DNA from: Prolixibacteraceae bacterium
GTDB lineage: Bacteria; Bacteroidota; Bacteroidia; Bacteroidales; Prolixibacteraceae
Length of the DNA stretch: 9,329 nucleotides
Assembly: GCA_016931875.1 (NCBI GenBank)
Contig: JAFGDX010000407.1
Location: 1 to 9,329 of the forward strand
Direction: 5' to 3'
A program made the position numbers and the translations under genes. Below, piece by piece: positions 1 to 7,363 of this stretch (the stretch's first letter is position 1; every line of letters begins with the position of its first letter). The notes below the pieces were generated by a model. The model was given only the letters and a program-made list of their open reading frames with translations, did not search any database and was not told where the DNA came from.

Positions 1-61
1 CAAATAAACTGCCGGAAAAGAAGGTGACAAACAAAAATATACCAAACCGTTGAAGTTGCAT
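1..61 (-). CDS. N-terminus of a probable exported protein, partial (runs off left edge)
   Basis: On the minus strand an ATG at 61-59 opens a frame that stays open to the window edge, giving 20 codons. The peptide begins MQLQRFGIFLFVTFF and continues SGSLF: one arginine followed by a hydrophobic stretch, which looks like the start of a Sec signal peptide. An AAGG sits about ten bases before the ATG. The frame is also open to an earlier in-frame ATG at 121-119, but that one starts inside the flank of the terminator hairpin and would place a charged, cysteine-containing stretch before the hydrophobic segment, so the later start is preferred. It lies 111 bases after the SusD stop and beyond a terminator, so it may be a separate unit of the same locus. 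Genes in this position are often surface glycan-binding proteins or secreted hydrolases, but nothing here identifies the product. Confidence 0.5.
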   Translation of the reverse strand, partial: MQLQRFGIFLFVTFFSGSLF

Positions 62-127
62 AACAACACACCTTGAAATGTTTTCAAACTGAAAAATACA
101 GGTATTCAAGGGGTCACACATATGAAA

Positions 128-161
128 AGAAGAAGACAGGGAACTCCTGTCCTCTTCTTCT
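128..161 (-). terminator. Rho-independent-type terminator after the SusD gene
   Basis: The stem is AGAAGAAG plus ACAGG pairing with CCTGT and CTTCTTCT, about 13 base pairs with one 3-base bulge and a 5-base loop (GAACT on the plus strand). Read on the minus strand it starts 11 bases after the SusD TAA (175-173) and is followed by a short T-rich stretch (TTTTCAT). It is the most stable hairpin seen at this end of the window and most likely ends, or strongly attenuates, the susC-susD transcript. The flank on the plus-strand side is TGTATTGTTTTATT, so it could act in both directions. Confidence 0.75.
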
Positions 162-172
162 GTATTGTTTTA

Positions 173-1876
173 TTAATATGGATTTCCGGTTCCCTGAATT
201 AACCAGAATTTCGACCATGCACTGTCTTTACCATCGGTAGCAGTAAATGGTGTTTCCTGCAAATTCTCAACCGCTGTTGAATAATTATCAGCATTTCTGG
301 CTATTTCGGCGCTTCCGTACTGAAAACGAATTGGCATTGCATCGCGCACCCCTTTTGTGCCAATGGTAAGATTTGGATAACCGGTTCTTCTCCAGTCGCA
401 CCATGCTTCGTGTGCAACGGTCCAGTTGGCAATCCATTTCTGCTCCATTATCTGCTCCAGCGAACCATTGTAAGCCACACCGGGTTCCGAAATATAGGCA
501 TCATAATCATCACCAACTCCCCATGTGTCAAACGATGCTTTAACTGCTTTCTCATACCAGTCTTGCTGTCCTCCAACCGACCAGCCTTTTTGGGCGGCTT
601 CAGCCAGGATAAAACAAACTTCGGCATAGGAAATTAGCCTTGCTTTCAAATATTCACCTTCTGCTTCCTTGTATTTATCGTCGAGTGCAGAATTGTGTAC
701 ATTGGGCCCACCCTGAATTTTATTGGGGTTGAGGTTCCATCCCGAACCATCGCCGGTTGTGGAGGCGATTGGCAATCCGGCGTATTCCATTGTATCAACC
801 AGTGTTTTTCCGGCTTCAACATCATCCACCCAGGTGTCTTTATTGTAAACCACCAAATCATTTGCAGCCATATAATCGGGGCGCAAATAGCGAACTCCGT
901 CAACAACCACATCATCTTCCGCGTGCGCATCAGAAACTTTGATTGGTACTTCAGTTTTGTTAAACCAAACATCGATTCTCGGGTCGTTGTATTCAACCAG
1001 CACATCTCTGAACCCGGCGCAAAGCTGAATCCTGTCAAAATTACTTTCCGATGCATCATAGGTTGTATTTGCAGGCCACGAGTCGTCGTTTGAAGAGCCA
1101 ACAAAACTCATGGCCGCATCATCATCAACAGAGGTGAAAATGGGGTATTGATTTGGATTGGCCACAATATCTTCAATACCGGCTTTTGCATAATCAGGCA
1201 ATTTTTCAGAAATCCTCATGTAATATCTCAGCATAAGTGAGTTGGCCATTTTTCTCCATTTGGCAGGGCTGCCTGAGTACAGTAAATCGGCATTTTGATT
1301 GATACCGGAATATTCGCCCAACGATTTGGAAAGCATCGTATTGGCTTGTTTCAGTTCCTCAATAATTCCCTTGTAAATGGTTTCCTGCGAATCGAAAACA
1401 GGAAACAGATCTTCCTGCTCACCTTCCTGCGCATTTAAAGCCGTTGTGTAGGGAGCATCGCCCCACGAATCGGCAATGTAACCAAAATTAAAGGCCCGTA
1501 TTACCAGAGCAACCCCCTGCTGAAATTCCATTCCCTCTTCTTCCGAACGCTCAAACAGGTGTTTTGCATTTCTCAGATTACCATATTGTGTTGTCCAGTC
1601 GCGGGAACCATCCCAGTCGTATTTATTCAGTTCGTTTCCCCAACCGCTTTTTTGAACATACTGCATCACACCGGCCGCGCCTCCGTGATAGCTTTCGCTC
1701 AGATAGTATTGTGCTGTTGAAGAAATAATTGTTGGAACCATGAGGTTGGGATTAACCGTTGCCGGATCCACACCATTCGGATTCACATTCAGATCAGTAA
1801 GTTGTTCATTGCACGAAGCAAAAACCACAACCAACAGAACCAGAAGTAATTTGTATGTTGTTTTTATTAATTTCAT
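173..1876 (-). CDS. SusD/RagB-family nutrient-binding outer membrane lipoprotein
   Basis: The 567-residue protein is the surface lid and binding subunit that pairs with the SusC-like receptor encoded just upstream. It has a lipoprotein signal: a basic start, a hydrophobic run LLLVLLVVV, then ASC with the lipid-modified cysteine at residue 22. The segment just after it (LNVNPNGVDPATVNPNLM, about residues 28-46) is the opening typical of the SusD-like_2 branch. The middle holds the TPR-like helical scaffold (for example GYIADSWGDAPY and the LMLRYYMRISEKLPD helix). The last third carries two strongly conserved family stretches, YAEVCFILAEAAQKGW and EQIMEQKWIANWTVAHEAW followed by CDWRRTGYPNL. 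Length is normal for the family, and no truncation or frameshift is seen. The start is fixed by the signal peptide. It lies 121 bases downstream of the receptor on the same strand. The bound ligand cannot be inferred; this branch takes glycans but also other oligomers. Confidence 0.97.
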   Translation of the reverse strand: MKLIKTTYKLLLVLLVVVFASCNEQLTDLNVNPNGVDPATVNPNLMVPTIISSTAQYYLSESYHGGAAGVMQYVQKSGWGNELNKYDWDGSRDWTTQYGNLRNAKHLFERSEEEGMEFQQGVALVIRAFNFGYIADSWGDAPYTTALNAQEGEQEDLFPVFDSQETIYKGIIEELKQANTMLSKSLGEYSGINQNADLLYSGSPAKWRKMANSLMLRYYMRISEKLPDYAKAGIEDIVANPNQYPIFTSVDDDAAMSFVGSSNDDSWPANTTYDASESNFDRIQLCAGFRDVLVEYNDPRIDVWFNKTEVPIKVSDAHAEDDVVVDGVRYLRPDYMAANDLVVYNKDTWVDDVEAGKTLVDTMEYAGLPIASTTGDGSGWNLNPNKIQGGPNVHNSALDDKYKEAEGEYLKARLISYAEVCFILAEAAQKGWSVGGQQDWYEKAVKASFDTWGVGDDYDAYISEPGVAYNGSLEQIMEQKWIANWTVAHEAWCDWRRTGYPNLTIGTKGVRDAMPIRFQYGSAEIARNADNYSTAVENLQETPFTATDGKDSAWSKFWLIQGTGNPY

Positions 1877-1923
1877 CTTATTAGAATTTTTATTTTCAAA
1901 ATGTATTCTTTGGAACGCCCGGT

Positions 1924-1994
1924 GAAACGAATCATACTTGCTAAAAAAAACAGATGATTCAATTTCAGGTTCGTTTCCTGTTTTAATTTACAGG
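1924..1994 (-). promoter_or_regulatory. Nested inverted repeats in the susC-susD spacer
   Basis: The 121-base spacer contains three inverted repeats. CCTGT (1977-1981) pairs with ACAGG (1990-1994) across 8 bases, directly after the SusC stop. GAATCAT (1929-1935) pairs with ATGATTC (1954-1960) across 18 bases. GAAACGAA (1924-1931) pairs with TTCGTTTC (1970-1977). The last two share bases, so alternative folds are possible. No T run follows the stems directly, so this is unlikely to be a full terminator. Differential stability or partial attenuation between susC and susD messages is a reasonable reading, but it is inferred from structure alone. Confidence 0.45.
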
Positions 1995-1997
1995 TTT

Positions 1998-4900
1998 TTA
2001 GAAACTTATATTTAGCTTCACTCCCACGGGTATAGTCCATGGGTTTACATTGTATCTCTCAATTCCCTGTTTAAACTGGATTCCGCTACCCTGTGCACCG
2101 GCTTCAGCCTGGAATGCCGTTTCCGGGTCGATGCCGATTCCGGCTTTGGTCCAAAGAATAATATTCCGGCTGTAAAGCGATACGGATGCATTTTTTATCC
2201 CTATCGATTTTAACGGAGGCAACTGGTAGGAAACCGAAATTTCGCGTAATTTGATAAAATCAGCATCAAATGTGGCATTTCTGGTATAACTCCAACCGTA
2301 GAAATCCTGGTAGCGAATGGTTGGTGTTCCGGTATCGCCAAGATGTTCTTTCACCATCACAAAGTTTCCGTTATCATCGTAGTATCCTTCCACACCCGGC
2401 ATAAATACACCGTCGTTTAATGTAATACCATCTTCGGTATGGGGCAGGCCTCCGTATTCGGCAGTCGGGCCGCCAACTACCACAAAGAATTCACCATCAG
2501 GCGACAGGTATTCATCGGCGTGATCTCTGAGGTATTGTGCCATTTCAGCACCGCTCATCCCGTTGAGTTTAACCGTGCGGTTCAACCAGCGTTCTGTGTG
2601 TAAATCCGATTCACCGTAACGGAAGGTTTGAGAAACAAACTGCCCGCCAACTCTCCAATCGAAACTGGCATTCAGAGTCCATTTTTTATACGAAAGCGAA
2701 GTTTGCATCCCCAGGGTAAAGTCGGGGTTAAAGTTTCCGATAACAGCTGTATTGTCTCCGGGTTCCATGTAGTTTTCCCAGTTGTCGGCATCATCCCAGC
2801 CCTCTTCATCAACGATTGGCCATCCGTAATACTCAGAATTCGGGTCATCCACCCGAACGATAACATCATCCACAATCTGACCGATTTCGTCGCCAACCCG
2901 GGTAACCGCTCCACCTTTGGCATCGGTCCAGAGTACAATGTAATCAAAACCTTCCGCCAGTTCTTCCACACGGGTTCTGTTTTTTGAAAATACAAAATTT
3001 ACATCCCATGATAAATCGCGGGTTTGAACCGGTGTTCCGCCAAGTGAAAGTTCAATACCTTTGCTTGAAATTAAACCTGCGTTGATTTGTTTTCCGGTGT
3101 ACCCCGAAGAAGGTGGAAGTCCGATACTTAAAATCTGGTTTTCATTTTCCGCCTCATAGTAGGTTCCATCCATTCTCAGGCGATTGTTAAAAAATGCCAG
3201 ATCGGCACCAATTTCCCACGAGGTTTGAATTTCGGGTTTTAAATCAGGCAGCAGAAGTGTTCCCGAGGTAGATAAACGGGTTTCGTTCCCCCAGGCGCCG
3301 GCATTGCCCATTACGGCCATTAATTTATAAGGATCAGTGTCGTTACCAACCATTGCCCAGCCTCCACGCAGTTTTGCCAGCGAAACATTTTCACCCATGT
3401 CAAACATGTTGTTCAGCAACATACTCAACGAAGCTGAGGGATAAAAATAAGAGCGGTTTTCTTCCGGAAGGGTACTCGACCAGTCGTTACGTGCAGTAAG
3501 GTCGAGATAAACAGCATCCTTATATCCCAGAGAGACCAAACTATACAAACTGTAGATGGCTTTTTCGCTCATTCCCGACCCGTATTGAATATTATCGGGT
3601 GCTATGTTGCTCAGGGTGTAAATTCCGGGAACAATTAAACCCGAGCCTCTGTTTTTGGTTTGTGCACTGCTGTTCTCGGCAAACTGATACATATAATTAC
3701 CACCTGCCGATGCTTTTAAACTTACGTCGCCAAAATTTTTGTCGTACGTAAAAAGAAAGTCAGCATTTTGTTCCCTCCGGTACATATTTACCAACCCGTA
3801 AACTCCGTTTGCATCTCCTGTATAGCTGGGCGCAATTTTGGTTTCCCGCTTTTCATGAAACTGATCGTGTGTGTACCGGGCCATTGCTGAAAAGTCGGAA
3901 GTAATCTGCCAGTTGAGTTGAACATTTCCAAACACCCTGTCACGGCGGAAGCCGTTATTCACCTCGTTGGCAAGGAAGTACGGGTTATTTATCATATCAA
4001 TTTTTTCATACGTGCCATCGGGTTTTAAATCGAGCGTATAAGGCGCACGCTGCTGAATTCCTTCCAGACCGGGTTCCCAGTAATCTTTCAAATCATTAAT
4101 GTCGATATGCGAATTAATATCGTACAATGCCTGCAATGGGTTGGCTCCCCTGTTTCCTGTTGAAGGACGATTGTCGGCACCCGATGAAATAAAATTAAAA
4201 CTTGAACTTACAGTTAAATCATCAACAATTTGAAAGGTAGAATTAAGGCTGATGGAATTTTTATGCAAATCGCTGTTTGGAATCAAACCTTTGTTCTGCA
4301 TATTGTCATACGAAAGCCTGTAATTCCCGCGCTCATTGGCATTGGTTACGGAGAAACCATTGGTAGTGGTTACCCCTGTTTCAAAGAAATTTTTAAAATT
4401 ATCGGGGTGCGAAACCAATTCAGTAGCTTCCACCTCCCCATTTTCATTAAAATAGGGCCATTGATATACCATCATACCTTTGTCCATTTCCGGACCAACC
4501 CAGTAGGAATCGCCAACCGGAACAATATAATAAGGCAATCCGTTGTTGGGGCGGTTGTCTTGTGTATACGGACGCTGTCCGTTGGCAAACAAATGATGTT
4601 TTTCAAGGAACTTGTAAGGTTCTTCAACAACGGTATTTGAAGTAATTGTAACTCCCAGCCCGTCGCTTTTTTTACCCGATTTGGTAGTAATAAGAACAAC
4701 ACCGTTACCGGCTCTCGAACCGTAAAGTGCGGCAGCACTCGGGCCTTTCAAAACCGAGATGCTTTCAATATTCTCCGGACTGATATCGGAAATTGCATTC
4801 CCATAATCAGCTTTATTGTCGCGTCCAATTTCAGTGATGTTGTTTAATGTGTTATTCATCGGAACACCGTCAACCACAAAAAGCGGCTGGTTATCGCTCG

Positions 4901-5420
4901 TTAGCGAAGAAGCCCCGCGAATTACCATACTCACTGATGAACCGGCTCCGCCTGTGGAGCTGATTTGTACACCGGAAACTTTTCCGGCCAGAGAATTCAG
5001 AACATTTTCCTGCGCCACGCGCTGAATATCCTCTCCTTCTACTTCAGAAACCGAATATCCCAGCGATTTTTTCTCACGCGAAATTCCCAAAGCAGTAACC
5101 ACTACTTCGTCAACTCCGATAGAACTGGTAACCAGTGTTACATCTACAACTGTTCTACCGTTTACCTGTACTTCCTGGGTTTGCATCCCTACAAAGGAAA
5201 AAACCAGCACCGATTGTGCATCGGGCACCGATAAGGTGTAATTCCCGTCAAAATCGGTAATCACACCCGTATTTGTGCCTTTTACAACAATAGACACCCC
5301 AGGCAGCAACTCACCTGCATCGCTTTTTACGGTTCCTCTCACATTTATCTGTGCAAAAACTGAACCTGTAAAAAGTAAAAACATACCTAAAATGAATGTT
5401 TGCAAAATACTTTTTTTCAT
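1998..5420 (-). CDS. SusC/RagA-family TonB-linked outer membrane receptor
   Basis: The 1140-residue protein is a TonB-dependent transporter of the SusC type, which imports an oligomeric nutrient across the outer membrane together with its SusD lid. A Sec signal peptide ends at about FA23, with mature QINV. Residues about 27-97 form a carboxypeptidase-regulatory-like beta sandwich (VRGTVKSDAGELLPGVSIVVKG ... DGNYTLSV ... VLVFSFVGM pattern, given here in pieces). A TonB-box-like DEVVVTALG lies at 104-112. The plug follows, with the SusC signature LFVVDGVPM at 180-188 and ISVLKGPSAAALYGSRAG at 221-238. The rest is the 22-strand barrel, ending in VGVKLNISF with the terminal phenylalanine used for barrel assembly. 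There is no extra N-terminal STN/secretin domain, so regulation by the trans-envelope sigma/anti-sigma route is less likely; a hybrid two-component or AraC-type regulator would fit better. The gene is intact, with normal length. The start is set by the signal peptide. It is 234 bases after the membrane-protein gene, with its own candidate operator. Confidence 0.98.
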   Translation of the reverse strand: MKKSILQTFILGMFLLFTGSVFAQINVRGTVKSDAGELLPGVSIVVKGTNTGVITDFDGNYTLSVPDAQSVLVFSFVGMQTQEVQVNGRTVVDVTLVTSSIGVDEVVVTALGISREKKSLGYSVSEVEGEDIQRVAQENVLNSLAGKVSGVQISSTGGAGSSVSMVIRGASSLTSDNQPLFVVDGVPMNNTLNNITEIGRDNKADYGNAISDISPENIESISVLKGPSAAALYGSRAGNGVVLITTKSGKKSDGLGVTITSNTVVEEPYKFLEKHHLFANGQRPYTQDNRPNNGLPYYIVPVGDSYWVGPEMDKGMMVYQWPYFNENGEVEATELVSHPDNFKNFFETGVTTTNGFSVTNANERGNYRLSYDNMQNKGLIPNSDLHKNSISLNSTFQIVDDLTVSSSFNFISSGADNRPSTGNRGANPLQALYDINSHIDINDLKDYWEPGLEGIQQRAPYTLDLKPDGTYEKIDMINNPYFLANEVNNGFRRDRVFGNVQLNWQITSDFSAMARYTHDQFHEKRETKIAPSYTGDANGVYGLVNMYRREQNADFLFTYDKNFGDVSLKASAGGNYMYQFAENSSAQTKNRGSGLIVPGIYTLSNIAPDNIQYGSGMSEKAIYSLYSLVSLGYKDAVYLDLTARNDWSSTLPEENRSYFYPSASLSMLLNNMFDMGENVSLAKLRGGWAMVGNDTDPYKLMAVMGNAGAWGNETRLSTSGTLLLPDLKPEIQTSWEIGADLAFFNNRLRMDGTYYEAENENQILSIGLPPSSGYTGKQINAGLISSKGIELSLGGTPVQTRDLSWDVNFVFSKNRTRVEELAEGFDYIVLWTDAKGGAVTRVGDEIGQIVDDVIVRVDDPNSEYYGWPIVDEEGWDDADNWENYMEPGDNTAVIGNFNPDFTLGMQTSLSYKKWTLNASFDWRVGGQFVSQTFRYGESDLHTERWLNRTVKLNGMSGAEMAQYLRDHADEYLSPDGEFFVVVGGPTAEYGGLPHTEDGITLNDGVFMPGVEGYYDDNGNFVMVKEHLGDTGTPTIRYQDFYGWSYTRNATFDADFIKLREISVSYQLPPLKSIGIKNASVSLYSRNIILWTKAGIGIDPETAFQAEAGAQGSGIQFKQGIERYNVNPWTIPVGVKLNISF

Positions 5421-5654
5421 ACAACAATTATTTGGTTAAATTTTTTATGCGATAATTTAAAATCGCTTCATACAAATTTCAATAATGAAAAACTTTAAAA
5501 CCAGTGGAATTTTACTATTTACATATGGAATTTTAACTAAATGATTTTCAAATCAGCAAAAAAAATTACATTTATGTTAATATTTCATTAATCATAATCA
5601 AATTTTCAGTTATTTGAAAATCGGACATATTTTGAGGTAGCACACTTTATAGTA
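5421..5654. other. AT-rich spacer upstream of susC
   Basis: This is 234 bases with no credible coding frame. Its length and composition suggest that susC has its own promoter rather than depending only on readthrough from the membrane-protein gene. The minus strand has near matches to the Bacteroidota -7 element TAnnTTTG (for example GAAATTTG at 5480-5473), but no convincing -33/-7 pair, so no promoter is called. It contains the 21-bp-phased direct repeat listed separately, and an AT-only inverted repeat, ATTTTCA (5602-5608) with TGAAAAT (5615-5621), which is too weak to call a terminator. Confidence 0.6.
5505..5535 (-). promoter_or_regulatory. Candidate AraC/HTCS-type operator: two 10-bp direct repeats, 21-bp period
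   Basis: TGGAATTTTA occurs at 5505-5514 and again, exactly, at 5526-5535. Starts are 21 bases apart, two turns of B-DNA, so both copies face the same side of the helix. They lie 85 to 115 bases before the SusC start codon, where activator sites for PUL receptors are expected. Regulators with AraC-type DNA-binding domains, including many hybrid two-component systems that control PULs, commonly bind direct repeats of about this period. Read toward susC the repeat is TAAAATTCCA. No regulator gene is present in the window to match it with. Confidence 0.5.
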
Positions 5655-6941
5655 CTAACCAAAACGGTTATGTGCTCCTGCCAGTTCTTCGTGAATGCTC
5701 ACAGAGACAATGGCTAAAATCAGAATTACTGCTACTACAGCAACCAAATACAGAAAAAAAGGTTTACTGCTTTTGCGAATATTTACCGGTGAGGTGAATG
5801 ATACCAACTTTCTTTTTAACAACAACAGAATGATTATCAGATTCGCAACATACAAAACATGATTTGACATAATTTTACCAGCCACTACACCTGTAACCAA
5901 ATAACTTAAAAGAATGTAAAGACCAAAATAAATGGTTGTTATCCATAATATCTCGCTCTTTGCAATTCTGAAGTTGGATTTTTTAAGGATAAGCCAAATA
6001 AACAAAACGCTAAGTGCAATAAAAAATACAGATAAAATTGTACTTATCAATGCAACATTTCCTGTCATATCATATTCGCGAAACCTGGAAAAAAAATAGT
6101 TGTATTGCAACGACTCACGAAAAACAACCATTGGTATCAAAACAAAAACCACCAAAAACGAGGTAACATTTTCCCATTTTTCAGGCTTTCTGGTTTCTGT
6201 TGGCCAATTTGAAGTGAATATGGAATAGGCAAGTGAGCTTCCGCCAAAAAAGCCAATGCTGTATTCCATCACATTCCACATGTTAAAACGAATTTCCAAC
6301 ACATTTCCCAAAATTTGCAGAAAATTGCCAAAAGCAAACCCAAATCCGGCTCCCAAAGCGGTGTAAAGCGCCACCCGCAGCGAAGTCAGAAATCCTTTCC
6401 GTGCCATGTGCCACATCATTGCCAGGCCAGCACCAAGGCATAGTGCCCATGCTTCCGAACGGGGCGGGGTCATCAGCACTTCAAGTTGCATCACCAAAAA
6501 TCCGTAAACGATAAGGGCTCCGGCAGTCATTTCAGTAAACAAACCCGCCCAGTTTACTTTTTTCTCTTTTGCCGATTCGAGGGAAAGTGCGGTTAACCCT
6601 CCACCAAGCAAACCAAACAAAGCCCCAATTACAAAAAGCATCAGCAAGCCGTAAAAAGCATTTGGTAAATGGTCGCTTCGGCCATAACCAACCACTCTTC
6701 CGTAGCTAATCATTCCGGTAACTCCCCATCCAAAAGCTGAACTTAAGGCAAGCGGAAGAATTTTTATGTACCAGTCTTTTCGTTGCGATACAAGTACCAG
6801 AATAAGCACCCCTATTCCTCCCGCCCAGGCCGCTCCCTGTTCGTGACCAAACTGCCCGCGCACTGCCCAGGCCGTTCCGAATGCCATACCAACCGTCAGT
6901 ATTGCGGGCCAGATAATAGTATGTGCTTTTAGTTTTTCCAT
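5655..6941 (-). CDS. Conserved-looking polytopic inner membrane protein, function unknown
   Basis: I do not recognise this 428-residue protein. It is strongly hydrophobic, with about 12 or 13 probable membrane segments (approximately residues 9-27, 37-52, 60-79, 95-118, 134-155, 164-180, 186-206, 222-243, 258-275, 295-318, 332-352, 355-375 and 397-418). It has no signal peptide, and the short MEKLKAH leader precedes the first segment. Two polar, glycine-rich loops stand out: RGQFGHEQGAAWAG (28-41, with Arg28, His33, Glu34 and Gln35 between two membrane segments) and YGRVVGYGRSDHLPNAFYG (80-98). Such charged, histidine-bearing loops in a hydrophobic setting often mark a substrate or ion path. 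Further loops are MTPPRSEAW and FTSNWPTETRKPEKW. I see no ATP-binding, kinase, glycosyltransferase or major-facilitator signature. Lying before susC on the same strand, it could be the inner-membrane step for the same nutrient, but this is inference only. The start is supported by a stop immediately upstream in frame. Confidence 0.8.
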   Translation of the reverse strand: MEKLKAHTIIWPAILTVGMAFGTAWAVRGQFGHEQGAAWAGGIGVLILVLVSQRKDWYIKILPLALSSAFGWGVTGMISYGRVVGYGRSDHLPNAFYGLLMLFVIGALFGLLGGGLTALSLESAKEKKVNWAGLFTEMTAGALIVYGFLVMQLEVLMTPPRSEAWALCLGAGLAMMWHMARKGFLTSLRVALYTALGAGFGFAFGNFLQILGNVLEIRFNMWNVMEYSIGFFGGSSLAYSIFTSNWPTETRKPEKWENVTSFLVVFVLIPMVVFRESLQYNYFFSRFREYDMTGNVALISTILSVFFIALSVLFIWLILKKSNFRIAKSEILWITTIYFGLYILLSYLVTGVVAGKIMSNHVLYVANLIIILLLLKRKLVSFTSPVNIRKSSKPFFLYLVAVVAVILILAIVSVSIHEELAGAHNRFG

Positions 6942-6986
6942 TTATTTTGTTGAAACTTTCAATTTTATTTCAACATTTTTATTCAT
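6942..6986 (-). other. Possible 14-codon leader ORF abutting the membrane-protein start
   Basis: ATG at 6986-6984 opens a minus-strand frame encoding MNKNVEIKLKVSTK, ended by TAA at 6944-6942. The stop directly abuts the ATG of the 428-residue protein (6941-6939) in the same frame. The same bases form an inverted repeat: GTTGAAA (6949-6955) with TTTCAAC (6968-6974), and TTGAAA-C-TTTCAA (6950-6962) as an alternative. The stem ends seven bases before the main ATG, inside the ribosome-entry zone. It may be a leader peptide or simply chance; composition cannot decide in so short a frame. Confidence 0.25.
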
Positions 6987-7021
6987 TAACGTGAATTTGT
7001 TTTTACTGTACCAACATTAAA

Positions 7022-7056
7022 AAGTAAGGTTTTGCACAATTGCAGAAACCTTACTT
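7022..7056 (-). terminator. Strong stem-loop with T run in the leader of the membrane-protein gene
   Basis: Arms AAGTAAGGTTT (7022-7032) and AAACCTTACTT (7046-7056) are perfect complements over 11 bases. After a single bulged base (7045) the stem continues with TGCA (7033-7036) pairing with TGCA (7041-7044), closing on the 4-base loop CAAT: 15 pairs in all. Read on the minus strand the stem runs into five T residues and then AATG, the shape of an intrinsic terminator; on the plus strand no T run follows. It ends 80 bases before the start of the 428-residue protein, so it could terminate a minus-strand RNA made further upstream or act as a leader attenuator. It could also be a DNA site for a dimeric regulator. 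Confidence 0.6.
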
Positions 7057-7074
7057 ACACCTAACTAAACTATT

Positions 7075-7082
7075 CAAATTTA
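7075..7082 (-). promoter_or_regulatory. Possible -7 element (TAAATTTG) for the minus-strand operon
   Basis: Read on the minus strand, 7082-7075 is TAAATTTG, a full match to the Bacteroidota primary-sigma -7 consensus TAnnTTTG. A start of transcription around 7069 would give a leader of about 130 bases that carries the 7022-7056 stem-loop near its 5' end. No TTTG at the proper -33 distance was found (CAAA on the plus strand occurs at 7090 and 7113, too near and too far). The match can arise by chance in such AT-rich DNA. Confidence 0.3.
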
Positions 7083-7240
7083 ATGCATACAAAACCTTAA
7101 CTTTTAAACTTCCAAATTTTCAATAAAGCGTAAAAAACACAATAACCTTATTTTTTATCCTTCTATTATTTTAACAATCTTAGTTTTTCTTATACCCATA
7201 TTTCAGAATATAAAATTAGAACATAACCATGATATACTTT

Positions 7241-7254
7241 TCCAAAATTTTGGA
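7241..7254. promoter_or_regulatory. Perfect 14-bp palindrome, candidate operator
   Basis: TCCAAAATTTTGGA is its own reverse complement over all 14 positions. It has no central spacer, so it is not a useful RNA hairpin and is better read as a site for a symmetric DNA-binding dimer. It lies about 300 bases before the membrane-protein start and 760 bases before the PKD lipoprotein start, not near an identified promoter. Palindromes of A and T are frequent in AT-rich DNA, but this one has GG/CC at both ends. Confidence 0.35.
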
Positions 7255-7363
7255 TATTATACATTAAATATTAACTCATTCAAAGTCAATAAAATTTAAT
7301 ACAAGTATTTTCAAGCAAGATAGTTTATACATGAAAAAAATGCTGTATAGCAGACAGGACAGG

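Noticed and set aside
646..1104. Open frames of 60 to 150 codons on both strands within the SusD gene (for example 695-1093 plus and 646-1104 minus)
   Set aside because: They overlap a clear SusD coding frame, resemble no known protein, and lack plausible starts or spacing; they are shadows of the real gene.
2628..5234. Open frames overlapping the SusC gene on the opposite strand or in another frame (for example 4230-4640 plus and 4472-4738 minus)
   Set aside because: The SusC frame explains this DNA fully, and the products look like shifted or reversed SusC codons.
5602..5621. ATTTTCA/TGAAAAT inverted repeat as a terminator after the membrane-protein gene
   Set aside because: The stem is seven pairs with a single G-C pair and no proper T run follows, so it is too weak to support termination.
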